Assembly: GCA_937969495.1 (NCBI GenBank)
Contig: CALBVY010000015.1
Location: 1 to 64,000 of the forward strand
Length of the DNA: 64,000 bases
Direction: 5' to 3'
Origin: an uncultured Verrucomicrobiales bacterium
GTDB lineage: Bacteria; Verrucomicrobiota; Verrucomicrobiia; Verrucomicrobiales; Akkermansiaceae
Shown: positions 1 to 9,697 of the stretch, piece after piece
Position numbering within the stretch: the stretch's first letter is position 1
Layout of the letters: each line of letters starts with the position of its first letter
The notes under the pieces: model-generated
Databases searched by the model: none
Told to the model about the DNA's origin: nothing
What the model saw: only the letters and a program-made list of their open reading frames with translations
Program-made: the position numbers and the translations under genes

Positions 1-81
1 CTTTGATGAACAAAGAATTGTTGGGTGGTGCTTCAAGGAAGTCGTATCACCTCTTCTAGTCCGAGGCGGAAGAGGGCTTTA

Positions 82-1185
82 CTATTCAGCCGATATCAAC
101 GCTCCTTTTACTGATATTTTTCGTTTAAGGGTAAAAGTTGCATAGGCCATCCTTTCTGGATTTCCTCCATTGAATGGCGTAATGGTAACCACTTCCACAG
201 TATAAAGGCCATCTTCTTCAGCATATTGCTCCCACTGTGCAGAAGAAATAAATTGTGCCGCCGATTGAGGTACCGTTGTATTAAATGAGAGAGGATTATA
301 ATCATCAGCAATAATCTGACTGATCGTCTGAATTTCGACTGCCTCATCAACTTTGTTACCTTTGTAGATACGTAAAAAGGTTTTACTTGTTGGGTAAAGA
401 TCTGAGACACTCATACTAATGTTAGGTATTTCATTTAGAATCTGGCCATCTAATTCAAACACGCTCCCATCTGATTTAACGCCTTTAATTTCACCATCGG
501 CAATCGGCCATATATGAATCTTTTGCTCATCAATGATCGTCCATCCAAGGTCTTGGTTAGGAAGAGCGTAAACACGAATAAGTTCTTCTCCTTTTTGCTT
601 ATGAGCCTCAGCGCTCGTAAGACTTGTTGTTAAGGGTCTTTCAAGGACACCGTTTTGAGTGACATAAAAAGCCTCTAATACCCTTTCTGTATTTGATCCA
701 GTGACCGAAACACGGTCTTCACCCTCTGGATATTCCACAGCAAGACGTTCCACATAAACAACCTTCGCAGACTCGGGTATTTCTGGATCTGTACTTGTAG
801 ACAAATTTGAAAAACTCATTGATGCTGTAAATGGTTCATCCGCCCTAGTTCGGGGTACGACCTTATAAGGATCTTCTGAACTAATCGCCACACTTGCACC
901 AGGCAAAAACGCTCCCACCACTGTTTCCGACAGGAGAAAAATTTGTGAATCTGGCTCAAGACCTACGCCATACAATTGAAATCTTGCACCCTTACTACCA
1001 ATAGGAACAGATGATGGAACAACCCCCGTTTTTTCCCCAATAGTATCAGGACCTTGGATATAAATATAATAGGTCAGACCACTCTCTAAATCAGTTTGGA
1101 CAATATAATCATTTGCTGCATTAACCGATTGGCACAACACCAAACTCGCTATAGAAAGTAATAAGTTTTTCATTTTCATTTTCAT
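82..1185 (-). CDS. Secreted protein of unknown function (367 aa)
   Basis: I do not recognise this protein. The N-terminus is a run of Met/Lys followed by a hydrophobic stretch ending in SVNA, a plausible signal peptide cleaved near residue 23. The rest is soluble and beta-rich, with no transmembrane helix and no metal or catalytic motif that I can see. Several Met codons lie at the start, so the exact initiation site is uncertain by a few residues. Its start overlaps the stop of the upstream gene by 4 bp (ATGA arrangement), so it is translationally coupled as the last gene of a three-gene minus-strand operon of exported proteins. A surface or periplasmic role is inferred from the signal peptide only. 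Confidence 0.75.
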   Translation of the reverse strand: MKMKMKNLLLSIASLVLCQSVNAANDYIVQTDLESGLTYYIYIQGPDTIGEKTGVVPSSVPIGSKGARFQLYGVGLEPDSQIFLLSETVVGAFLPGASVAISSEDPYKVVPRTRADEPFTASMSFSNLSTSTDPEIPESAKVVYVERLAVEYPEGEDRVSVTGSNTERVLEAFYVTQNGVLERPLTTSLTSAEAHKQKGEELIRVYALPNQDLGWTIIDEQKIHIWPIADGEIKGVKSDGSVFELDGQILNEIPNISMSVSDLYPTSKTFLRIYKGNKVDEAVEIQTISQIIADDYNPLSFNTTVPQSAAQFISSAQWEQYAEEDGLYTVEVVTITPFNGGNPERMAYATFTLKRKISVKGALISAE

Positions 1186-1673
1186 TTTTTATTTAAATCT
1201 TTATCTTCTTCTTTTCTAGGTTTCAACATAGAAATGGGATTATGCTTGTAGACGGTAACCACAACTTTCCCCAACTTCTTCAACTGATCCATACGCGCTG
1301 AATCAATTGGTTTTAATCCCTTAGCCTCATCTAAAGTTACATTTAGAGTATAAATCCACCCTTGATTCTTGCGATAAAATTTAGGCCAGACTTGGAATGC
1401 TCCTTCTGCTTCAGATTCAAGCACTCGCTCTTTGAATCGTTCAGGAATAAACAAAACACCCTGCTTAGGAATCAAAGTATGAAATCCGTTATAGCACAAT
1501 ATTTTTGAAATGGCATAGGGATCAGACTTGGCGATTTTAGGGCGTACATATTGCTTTTTAGCTTGATCCTTTAAGGTTTCTTCCTGCGCAAATGACAATG
1601 CCGTAGAAAAAAACGAAATCATCAATAATAAACAATGAATAAATTTCACTGATATCCCTGTATTGCTCATCAC
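1182..1673 (-). CDS. Small secreted protein of unknown function (163 aa)
   Basis: The N-terminus has a hydrophobic segment (about residues 11-29, ending SFAQ) typical of a signal peptide. The mature part is short and basic, with many Lys, and contains no domain that I recognise. It is the middle gene of the operon: 12 bp follow the upstream gene's stop, and there is a 4-bp overlap with the downstream one. The coupling suggests the three proteins work together outside the cytoplasm. A second Met at position 2 is an equally good start. Confidence 0.72.
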   Translation of the reverse strand: MMSNTGISVKFIHCLLLMISFFSTALSFAQEETLKDQAKKQYVRPKIAKSDPYAISKILCYNGFHTLIPKQGVLFIPERFKERVLESEAEGAFQVWPKFYRKNQGWIYTLNVTLDEAKGLKPIDSARMDQLKKLGKVVVTVYKHNPISMLKPRKEEDKDLNKK

Positions 1674-1685
1674 TCTAGCTCTCGA

Positions 1686-2567
1686 CTATTTCTTGTTTTT
1701 ACTCACTGCAGATCCTCCTCCTTTAGATTCATCATCATAGTTACCCGACTGATCAATGATACCCCACTTGTCATTCCACTTTTCAGCAGACTTACCAGGG
1801 TTACTAACATCGACACCATCAGCATTGTTTCCATGCCCATTATTAGTTTTATTTTCCCCACAATTAGGAGTGTCCGTAACCTGACCCCCTCCCTCTTCAG
1901 GTGGCTTTTCTTCAGTGCATGGAGGAGTCTCTCCTGGTGTAACCGTCGGAGACCAATTAGTGACACCTGAAGGTAACGAGGGCGCAACGCCCATACTTCC
2001 TTCACGGCGAACGACCCACATGATATTAGGCGTAGCGCCTTCTCTTACTAAATCTGCAACTTGAATTTCCCCTGAAGGTAATGGCGGTTGTTTCAAAGCG
2101 ACTGCCTGAATAGCAATAAAAGTTCCACTATCATCTACCATATTAGTTGATTGAGTGACGTTAATAATGACATTTTCATTATTGAAAGTGATAGGTGATG
2201 ATATGGTCGTCCCTCCACTTTTTGTGTCGTAAATAGTGCTAGCATTTAGCTGGTCTTGATTAAGGATGGTAGACGATTTCGCCGATGCACTCAAACTAGA
2301 GTAACCAGCATATGAATTACCTCTTTCGGTAACTAGCTTCCCCTCGTTATCTATACCACCGTTTGTCGGCACCCCCGCCACTAGCCGGTAACTACAACCT
2401 GTAATTGAATAACTCCAGTAATTACCTAACTGGATCGAATTTTGAATATTCGTGCCGCTCACTTGTTTCACTGCCCCCATTCCAGGTGCTGTAATGGCCA
2501 CATCTGCATAAGCTGCAGGAGTAGCTAAGATACTCAGATAAGTAGTCCATAAGTAATAATTTTTCAT
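1686..2567 (-). CDS. Secreted protein with Pro/Glu/Gly-rich tail and NGHGNN motif (293 aa)
   Basis: This is the first gene of the operon. Residues 1-21 form a signal peptide ending AYA. Residues 22 to about 205 are Ser/Thr/Asn-rich and look like a beta-structured surface domain. A low-complexity Pro/Glu/Gly linker containing two Cys follows, then the motif NNGHGNNADGVDVSNPGKS at about residues 240-260, and a Ser/Gly/Lys tail. I recall similar short NGHGNN-D-GVD-SNPG segments in exported proteins of unrelated marine bacteria, but I cannot verify this here. The function is unknown. The 222 bp upstream are very AT-rich and probably hold the operon promoter. Confidence 0.75.
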   Translation of the reverse strand: MKNYYLWTTYLSILATPAAYADVAITAPGMGAVKQVSGTNIQNSIQLGNYWSYSITGCSYRLVAGVPTNGGIDNEGKLVTERGNSYAGYSSLSASAKSSTILNQDQLNASTIYDTKSGGTTISSPITFNNENVIINVTQSTNMVDDSGTFIAIQAVALKQPPLPSGEIQVADLVREGATPNIMWVVRREGSMGVAPSLPSGVTNWSPTVTPGETPPCTEEKPPEEGGGQVTDTPNCGENKTNNGHGNNADGVDVSNPGKSAEKWNDKWGIIDQSGNYDDESKGGGSAVSKNKK

Positions 2568-2789
2568 AATCTTATTGTTATATTTTTAACGTTGAACATT
2601 GAAACATAAATTTATTTTCAAAGCTATAAAAAAGTTTAATGAAATAATCAAAAACAGTATTTAAAATCTGTAAAGCAAGCATATAGCTTTTATTTCATCA
2701 AGGATCAGCAACCAATACTAACAAGAAAAAATAATTGCGATATCCCTTTTAAGACTGATCAGCTGACTCTTTCCCTTCATGGGAATTAC

Positions 2790-3986
2790 TTGATTCCAGA
2801 GCGTCATTTTACTATTGGGATTTCCCTCAAAAAAACTATACCTACTCCTGTGCAGGCTCAATCTCCCCTTCTAACTTCCTCTCCTCCTCGTGCTTGGGCT
2901 GAGGTAAATCTAGAAAAACTTCGTAAAAATCACGCCTTTGCCTGTAGCTACGGTGATACCATGGCGGTATTAAAAGCTGGAGCATACGGACACGGCATCA
3001 TTCATATCGCTCAGGTTCTGGAATCCCTCCCGACTGACGAAAGGCCGACTTTTTTTGGCGTAGCGAGCGTTATTGAGGCAAGAAAACTCACTGAGGCTGG
3101 CATTCTTACCCGGATTTACCTACTGAGCCCCAGCTGTGCCTTTGAACGTGAGGAAATCGTCTCTCGGCGGTGGACTCCTTGTATCTCCAGTCTTTCTGAA
3201 GCACAGGATTTTAATCGTCTCGTAGGGAAATCTCACGCTCAGCCCCTTCCCATACATATTACGGTGGATACTGGTATGGGCCGCGGGGGCTTTCTTCCTG
3301 ATGATTTACTCGATAAAATCGAGGCCCTTGAAAGCCTTCCACATGTAATATTAGAAGGCATTGGCTCTCATCTTCCCTCTGCAGATGAAGATGAATCATT
3401 TACCCTAAAACAATTTGATCAATTCACCGCGCTCGTAAAAAAATTAGGTGTAGACAGATTCCGCTACAAACACCTTGCCAATAGTGCAGGCACCCTTGGA
3501 TACCAGGGCCACTACAACAACCTCTATCGTCCAGGACTCATGCTCTATGGAATCTCCCCCATTCCAGATTACCAAAAGCTACTTTCCCCAGTGCTTAGTT
3601 TAAAATCCCGAGTCTGTCTCGTAAGAAAGCTTCCCGTAGGACATGGCGTGTCTTATGGGAGAGAAACCATCTTAGATCAACCTACCATGGTAGCCACCAT
3701 AGGGATAGGCTATGGTGATGGCTATCCACGCGCGCTTTCGATGAAAGGTGCAGAAGTTCTGATCTCAGGTCAGCGGTGCCCTCTTCTTGGGCGCGTTACC
3801 ATGGACCAAATCATGGTGGACGTATCAGCCCTCGATCATTGTGCTGAAGGCGATGAAGTGGAGCTATTTGGAGCAAACATCCTCATCACCGAAATTGCCC
3901 AACTGGCAGAAACCATTCCATGGGCTATTCTCACCGGAATCACCCCACGAGTGAAACGCGTTTATATCGAAGCGGACAATTGCTAG
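2790..3986 (+). CDS. alr: Alanine racemase
   Basis: This PLP enzyme interconverts L- and D-alanine for peptidoglycan. The PLP lysine is K62 in the motif AVLKAGAYGHG, where most family members have N or D instead of the first G. The catalytic tyrosine is Y289 in GVSYGRE, on the opposite face of the dimeric active site, and YRPGLMLYG around 247-255 is also typical. The track start is a TTG at 2790. The conserved fold begins only at RAWAEVNL (about residue 34), so a GTG at 2850 giving 378 aa is an equally good start. The length is normal for the family. It stands alone, 105 bp before tamB. Confidence 0.95.
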   Translation: MIPERHFTIGISLKKTIPTPVQAQSPLLTSSPPRAWAEVNLEKLRKNHAFACSYGDTMAVLKAGAYGHGIIHIAQVLESLPTDERPTFFGVASVIEARKLTEAGILTRIYLLSPSCAFEREEIVSRRWTPCISSLSEAQDFNRLVGKSHAQPLPIHITVDTGMGRGGFLPDDLLDKIEALESLPHVILEGIGSHLPSADEDESFTLKQFDQFTALVKKLGVDRFRYKHLANSAGTLGYQGHYNNLYRPGLMLYGISPIPDYQKLLSPVLSLKSRVCLVRKLPVGHGVSYGRETILDQPTMVATIGIGYGDGYPRALSMKGAEVLISGQRCPLLGRVTMDQIMVDVSALDHCAEGDEVELFGANILITEIAQLAETIPWAILTGITPRVKRVYIEADNC

Positions 3987-4091
3987 TGAGATGTGACAAG
4001 CTTTATCCTCAGGTCTGTCCATACCACATGAAGCCCCTAAGCATCTTCTATGGGTAAACTCCACCCACCACTTCACTGAGTCCCATTATTC

Positions 4092-7000
4092 ATGCCTGAT
4101 GAAAAACCAGACAGCACCGCTACGGAGAAATCTGATGCTCTAGCTGCTAAAAAGCCACGATCAAAGCGCCGTCTCATACACCGCCGCAGAATTTGGGCTT
4201 TAGTGATTCTGCTAGTGATATGCTTTCTCATCAACGGTCCCTTTGCTCGATGGCTTGCTCTTTATGGTCTCAACAAAGGACTTACCACTCAGGGGATGCA
4301 GGGAAATGCAGAGATCTCAGGAACACTTTCACAGGGTTTTACACTCCGGAACCTTTCTTACGTTGGCCGCGAGGGTATTCAGTCCATGGAAATAGCGGAG
4401 TTAACCGCCCAGTATAAATTTACCGAGCTCTTTAGCGGCAAGATACAAAAACTCGATCTATCCAAGGCAAAAATCGTTATTGATCTCGATGCATTCGCGC
4501 CTTCACAGGAAAAAGAAAAACCAGAGCTACAACTCAAAAAAACACTCGCCCAGATTCATAGCTGGATTAGCCAACCAACAATTTCCATCTCAGAATTCGA
4601 TCTCAGCTTGCTAAAATCAGGTGAAAAACAAGCTCAATTCCTTCTTTCCACGCTCACTCATCAAGCCGGGGCTAATGACTTTCATATCACTGGTTTTACC
4701 GTTATTGACCGAGAGAATAGAACGACTCCGTCACAGAATACCCACCTTATCTGGAAGTCTGAATCTGCCGCACTCGATCGCTTTGAAGTGCTGCCAGACA
4801 TCGCCATAAAAGACATCGATATTCAATGGTCAAAAGGATTACAAGGTAGCGGCCTACTTGAATTAATCGGCTCGACGTTACAGCTTAAAGCGAATGAAAA
4901 ACACCTCACCGCACAACTATCCGATGGCCACATTGATTCCACAGAACTTAGTAAACGATTTGATCTCAACTTACCTGCTGATTTCTCTCTAGCAGAAGTC
5001 AACATCCTCATCGGCAACTGGAAGCAACCTATTCCTGAGTGGGACATCAATACCCAACTCACTCTTGCGGCTGCAAATTACAAGGACTACCAGCTCTCAG
5101 ATACTCGCCTACAATTCACCCAGAAAGAACTAGCATACCAACTTACCATTGAGGGAGCTATGAACAATACCCCACTTAACATCCGTGCCAACGGCAAGTG
5201 GCATGCAGCAAAAGCTCAAACATGGTGGGGTCATACCTCCACACACTACGAAGTGAATATCCCCAAGCTAGGGAAACTCAGTGAACTCATTAGCAATACC
5301 CCCCCCAACCTTCATCTAGGAACTACAGCCATTCAAGCCGAAGGGGAAATCACGCTCAAAGACAACAAGCTCACAGCAGCAAACACCCAAGCTAAGATCA
5401 CTGGCATCATCGCAGATCAAACACCACTCCCTGCTCTCGATCTTCTAGCAAGCTACCTCAGCAATGGTCAAATAAAAGCAAACCTAACAGCTAAGAAGGA
5501 CAAGGTAACCGTCGGGCAACTCAACGCCAGTTACAATCTAAATCATCAAGACTATCAAGGCACTCTTGATCTCAATGAAACATCACCTCAGTGGATCAAC
5601 GCATTAGCTACTATTTTCAAAGCTAACTTCAGTCTCGATGGAGCTCTCGAGCTTTCATGGAACGGACAAGGGAATACAAAAAATTTTACTAATCCTGACA
5701 TCCTACAAAAAGGTCAGCTTAAGATTCAAAAGCTTCAACTCACCCTCCCTGAAAGGCCTACACTCGCAATCACCACTGAGGTTAATTACCATTGGCCAGA
5801 GTCTATCAGCATCCCAGATCTCAGCATACGTGAAGGTGATTGGTTAGGTAATGCCAAGCTTTTATGGGATAGCAAGTTTGTTGATATTAGCTATATTGAA
5901 CTGCAAGAGAACAAAAATAAAATCGCTACCATGCGTGGCAAGCTACCATTCAAAAGAGACATTGATAGCAGCCATAAGTTCCTTGAGCAGCAAGAACCTT
6001 GGGATGTATCCGTAAAAACACAGACCATTGCACTCAGCAAACTATCTGAATGGTTCCAGCTAGATGCACTCAAGAACCTTATTGGAACCGTTGATCTTAA
6101 CTTCGAGCTCAGTGGATCACCAAGCCAACCTCAACTTAAAGGAGAGGCCAGCGCGCGAGATGTTAAAGGGGTTGATGACAACAGCCTAGCCCCCCTTGAG
6201 GCAGCATTCTATTTCCAGACTCAAGATCAAAAATTAAGCATTAACGGAGAGCTGCTAGAAGCTGACCAGCAACGCTTCAAACTCCAAGGAAGCATCCCAT
6301 TCACACCTTCTGACTGGTTAAAGGATCCTCATTTCCCTGATCAATTCATCAGCGAAGCCCCCCTCTCAGCGGAAGTAGCCATCAACACCCTCCCACTAGA
6401 AAGATTTAAAAACTTCATCCCTCAACTTGAAACAATCCAAGGCGCCATCAGTGGCAACGCAACACTAACAGGAACTGTCAAAAACCCCACCTATGTCGTT
6501 AATCTCAATGCTGACATTCCCTTGATACGAGTCGTAAAATCCGCCATCGGAGATATCCGAAACATTCAACTCAGCACGCAATTCACCGAGAGCCAGAAAG
6601 TCAACACCAAGCTCACCGCACAGATCAATGGGGGGAAGTTTGAGGCTGGTGGCAGCGTAGACATGAAAGATATTCAAAACCCGATCTTTGATATCTATCT
6701 ACGCACACAATATGCTCTCGTGCACCGCGATGATAACGTCTCTGTGCGAGCGAACTCGGACCTCAAACTAAAGGGCAAAATAGACGATGCTACCCTCAGC
6801 GGAAATATCGGTATCGCAGAGTCTCTGTTCTACAAAGACATTGAGTTAATCCCAATCGGCGTACCCTCCTCTGAGGTGGCAAAGGTAAAGATGCCAGCTC
6901 TTGCAAAGAAAAAATCTCATGATCGATTACCTATTCCAGAGCCCTTTGCAGACTGGAAGCTCGATGTTACCCTCCGCACCGATGACCCTGTGCTGATCCG

Positions 7001-7610
7001 TGGCAATGTAGCCGCAGGAAACCTAACGGGGTCAGTAAAAATAAGTGGCACCCTAGCCCAACCAGCACCACTAGGCACCATTTCAGTGAACAAAGTCAAA
7101 GCCAAACTCCCCTTCAGTATTCTTGAGATTGCAAAGGGGGAGATTAAATTCACTCCAGAAAAGGGACTTGATCCCACCCTGAATATTCGTGGTAAATCCA
7201 CTGTTGGCGCCTACGATGTTAACGTTTTTGCTTATGGCCCTGCCAGCTCGCCGAAGACTACGTTTACATCCTACCCGCCACTCCCAGAAACAGACGTCAT
7301 GGCTCTCATCGCCACGGGAACTACCACCGCCGGCTTAGAGAACCGGAGTGTGGCCACATTTAAAGCCTTCCAAGTGTTTCTTATGAAATTGCAACAACGC
7401 AATGACAAACCAAGTGGCAACAAGCTCTTCAAGTCGCTGCTCTCCGGCATTGACGATCTGAATCTCAACGTCGGTGAGACAGATCCATTCACTGGCCGTA
7501 AATTCACTTCCGCTACCGTAGACATCCACCCGCACTGGAACCTCACTGCTCAGGTAGATGACACCCAACAGACACGAGGACTCATTGTCTATGTCATTAG
7601 ATTTCGTTAG
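4092..7610 (+). CDS. tamB: TamB-like translocation and assembly / lipid-transport protein (AsmA-like superfamily)
   Basis: This is a 1172-aa protein with a basic N-terminus, one transmembrane anchor (about residues 33-53), a very long periplasmic region of repeated beta-strands, and a C-terminal DUF490/TamB domain over roughly the last 330 residues. That architecture marks TamB, which spans the periplasm as a groove between the inner and outer membranes. It is linked to outer-membrane protein assembly and phospholipid transport. The stop codon directly abuts the ATG of the BamA/TamA-like gene, so the two are co-translated partners. The order tamB then tamA is the reverse of the enterobacterial operon. 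Confidence 0.9.
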   Translation: MPDEKPDSTATEKSDALAAKKPRSKRRLIHRRRIWALVILLVICFLINGPFARWLALYGLNKGLTTQGMQGNAEISGTLSQGFTLRNLSYVGREGIQSMEIAELTAQYKFTELFSGKIQKLDLSKAKIVIDLDAFAPSQEKEKPELQLKKTLAQIHSWISQPTISISEFDLSLLKSGEKQAQFLLSTLTHQAGANDFHITGFTVIDRENRTTPSQNTHLIWKSESAALDRFEVLPDIAIKDIDIQWSKGLQGSGLLELIGSTLQLKANEKHLTAQLSDGHIDSTELSKRFDLNLPADFSLAEVNILIGNWKQPIPEWDINTQLTLAAANYKDYQLSDTRLQFTQKELAYQLTIEGAMNNTPLNIRANGKWHAAKAQTWWGHTSTHYEVNIPKLGKLSELISNTPPNLHLGTTAIQAEGEITLKDNKLTAANTQAKITGIIADQTPLPALDLLASYLSNGQIKANLTAKKDKVTVGQLNASYNLNHQDYQGTLDLNETSPQWINALATIFKANFSLDGALELSWNGQGNTKNFTNPDILQKGQLKIQKLQLTLPERPTLAITTEVNYHWPESISIPDLSIREGDWLGNAKLLWDSKFVDISYIELQENKNKIATMRGKLPFKRDIDSSHKFLEQQEPWDVSVKTQTIALSKLSEWFQLDALKNLIGTVDLNFELSGSPSQPQLKGEASARDVKGVDDNSLAPLEAAFYFQTQDQKLSINGELLEADQQRFKLQGSIPFTPSDWLKDPHFPDQFISEAPLSAEVAINTLPLERFKNFIPQLETIQGAISGNATLTGTVKNPTYVVNLNADIPLIRVVKSAIGDIRNIQLSTQFTESQKVNTKLTAQINGGKFEAGGSVDMKDIQNPIFDIYLRTQYALVHRDDNVSVRANSDLKLKGKIDDATLSGNIGIAESLFYKDIELIPIGVPSSEVAKVKMPALAKKKSHDRLPIPEPFADWKLDVTLRTDDPVLIRGNVAAGNLTGSVKISGTLAQPAPLGTISVNKVKAKLPFSILEIAKGEIKFTPEKGLDPTLNIRGKSTVGAYDVNVFAYGPASSPKTTFTSYPPLPETDVMALIATGTTTAGLENRSVATFKAFQVFLMKLQQRNDKPSGNKLFKSLLSGIDDLNLNVGETDPFTGRKFTSATVDIHPHWNLTAQVDDTQQTRGLIVYVIRFR

Positions 7611-9620
7611 ATGACACTTTATCAACCATGGCTCCTGTTAGCTTTTTCCACGCTTTTCGCAACACTCAGTTTTACCACTAGAGCGGCGGAAATCCGCATT
7701 AACGGCATTCCCCTAGACAAGAGAAAAGAACTAGTAGCAAAAGTAAAACCAAGGCTCGACTTCATTAAACAACGTGAAGCCTCTAGCTGGCGTGCTGATG
7801 ATGCTGCCTTCTTTTTCAAACGTCTGCTCATCCGTGCTGGCCACGCAGATGCCGAGGTAGACTGGAAGCTACCAGGCGGTAATGTGATAGAGATTAATGC
7901 CCGCCCTGGATTACGCTACCGTTATGGCGAAATCCGAGCTAACCGCATGGGACCGCTCACTACGGAGCTGCTACGTAATTACTTTTTACAACCTCTGGTA
8001 GAGACTGAAGTCACCACAGCAAAAAGGGCGCCCTACGTTGAGGAATACAGCCAAAAGGGAGCTACCAATGTGGAAAACTTCCTTAAGTCACAGGGATACT
8101 GGCAGGCAAAAGTATCTCTAGCAGGTGAGGAGTATGATCGCACTCGTAAGCAGGTAATCATTAAACTCAACCTTACAGAAGGGCTGAAATTCACCATAAC
8201 CCAACCTATTTTCCAAGGTATCTCAGACGAAGACCTCCGCGTCATCCACCCCCAACTATCTGCTTTGATTGGCCAGACCGCAGATAGCTCAAACCTCAGT
8301 GAGGTGAACGCCATCGTGGAAAACTATTATCGTGAGAAGGGCTACCACTTTGCTAAAATCTTTGTGGATGCCCGTCACGAGGCGGGACTTACTACGCTCA
8401 TTTTTGATATTAACCGAGGCAGCCGCTACAAGGTCGATGACATCATCATCACGGGGAACCAAAAGACACATACTAAGCGTATACGCCGCTATTTTGATGG
8501 CCTTAAAGATATTCACTTTGACCAAAATACCGCAGATAAGGCTTTAACCAATTTACTCGCCTCTGGAGCATTCCGCAGCGCCACCCTCAGCGCAAAACCT
8601 GCCCCCAAAGGGATGCTGGATCTCCAGATTGACGTGAGTGAGGCGGAAGCTCGATCTTTTAAAACCTACGTTGGCATGGGTTCATTTGAAGGTTTTATTC
8701 TAGGTTCGTCTTACACAGACTTAAATCTGGCTGGGAAATTATTAAAATTCAATGCACGTGGTGAATTCAGTGGCCGTGGCTTTCTCGGTGAAGCCAGCCT
8801 GAGTGAACCGCATTTTGCCGGAGAACCTATTCAGCTCAACCTTCGCACATTCCTCGTTCAGCGTCTTTACGATGGCTATGATAAAACAGAAGGCGGCATT
8901 GAAGCTAGTCTGACGGCCAAATATCATCAGCATTATCGCAGCCGCCTCTACCTTGGTGCCTCTCAGGTAAACACATCATCAAGTTCTCTCACGGATAATG
9001 AGCTAGGACCTAAGAGCTACACCAATACCCGCATCGGCTTTGAACAAACTGTCGATTTCAGAGATGATAAGATCCTTCCTAGTAAGGGCTTCTATGCCAA
9101 GGGAGCCTACGAATTAGGAACGGTCAATGGTGATTCATCGACGACCTATCAGAAAGCGAACTTTGATAGCTCGTATCGTTTTACCCTGGGAGAAAATAAC
9201 CTTTTTGTCTCTCGCTTTAGCACCGGTGCCGTGATTGCTGCCGATGTCGAGGATCTGCCTATTGATCTGAGACTATTTAGTGGTGGCCCAGACTCAGTGC
9301 GGAGCTTCGAGCAACGCCAGCTCGGCCCTCGCTCACTCTCAGATGACCCCTTGGGTGGAAAGGCACACTGGAATGCGAGTGTTGAATATATCCGCACGAT
9401 TAGCGATCCTATCAAAGGGGTAATTTTCTTTGATATGGGGCAAGTTTACGATGATGCCAGTGATTGGGGCAGCTTCTCAGACCCTAGTTATGCGATCGGC
9501 CTCGGAGCGCGTATCGATCTTCCTATTGGCCCTGTGCGGCTTGAGTATGGATATAATCTAAACAGAAAAGACGGCGAACCTAGTGGCACCATCCACTTTT
9601 CCATTGGTACCAGTTTCTAA
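7611..9620 (+). CDS. tamA: Outer-membrane assembly protein, BamA/TamA (Omp85) family
   Basis: The 669-aa product has a signal peptide (about 1-25, ending TRAA), several POTRA-like domains to about residue 340, and a 16-stranded Omp85 barrel to the end. A late segment, about residues 560-575 (FSGGPDSVRSFEQRQLGPRS), contains the Omp85 lid-loop type motif with VRSF in place of VRGY. The C-terminal residue is Phe, the usual outer-membrane sorting signal. It starts with no gap after tamB, which makes TamA the likelier assignment than BamA. A BamA paralogue elsewhere in the genome is expected. Confidence 0.88.
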   Translation: MTLYQPWLLLAFSTLFATLSFTTRAAEIRINGIPLDKRKELVAKVKPRLDFIKQREASSWRADDAAFFFKRLLIRAGHADAEVDWKLPGGNVIEINARPGLRYRYGEIRANRMGPLTTELLRNYFLQPLVETEVTTAKRAPYVEEYSQKGATNVENFLKSQGYWQAKVSLAGEEYDRTRKQVIIKLNLTEGLKFTITQPIFQGISDEDLRVIHPQLSALIGQTADSSNLSEVNAIVENYYREKGYHFAKIFVDARHEAGLTTLIFDINRGSRYKVDDIIITGNQKTHTKRIRRYFDGLKDIHFDQNTADKALTNLLASGAFRSATLSAKPAPKGMLDLQIDVSEAEARSFKTYVGMGSFEGFILGSSYTDLNLAGKLLKFNARGEFSGRGFLGEASLSEPHFAGEPIQLNLRTFLVQRLYDGYDKTEGGIEASLTAKYHQHYRSRLYLGASQVNTSSSSLTDNELGPKSYTNTRIGFEQTVDFRDDKILPSKGFYAKGAYELGTVNGDSSTTYQKANFDSSYRFTLGENNLFVSRFSTGAVIAADVEDLPIDLRLFSGGPDSVRSFEQRQLGPRSLSDDPLGGKAHWNASVEYIRTISDPIKGVIFFDMGQVYDDASDWGSFSDPSYAIGLGARIDLPIGPVRLEYGYNLNRKDGEPSGTIHFSIGTSF

Positions 9621-9634
9621 AAACATCCTACCAC

Positions 9635-9668
9635 AAAAAAGCCCAGCACACACGAGGCATGCTAGGCT
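9635..9668 (-). terminator. Intrinsic terminator for the outer-membrane protein gene
   Basis: Read on the minus strand, AGCCTAGCA pairs with TGCTGGGCT (9 bp, one G-U) around an 11-nt loop and is followed by six T residues. It lies just past the stop of the 9698-10450 gene. There is no T-run on the plus strand, so it serves mainly the minus-strand gene. Confidence 0.85.
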
Positions 9669-9697
9669 GGATATAAGTTTTTGGTGAACTGTTCAGC

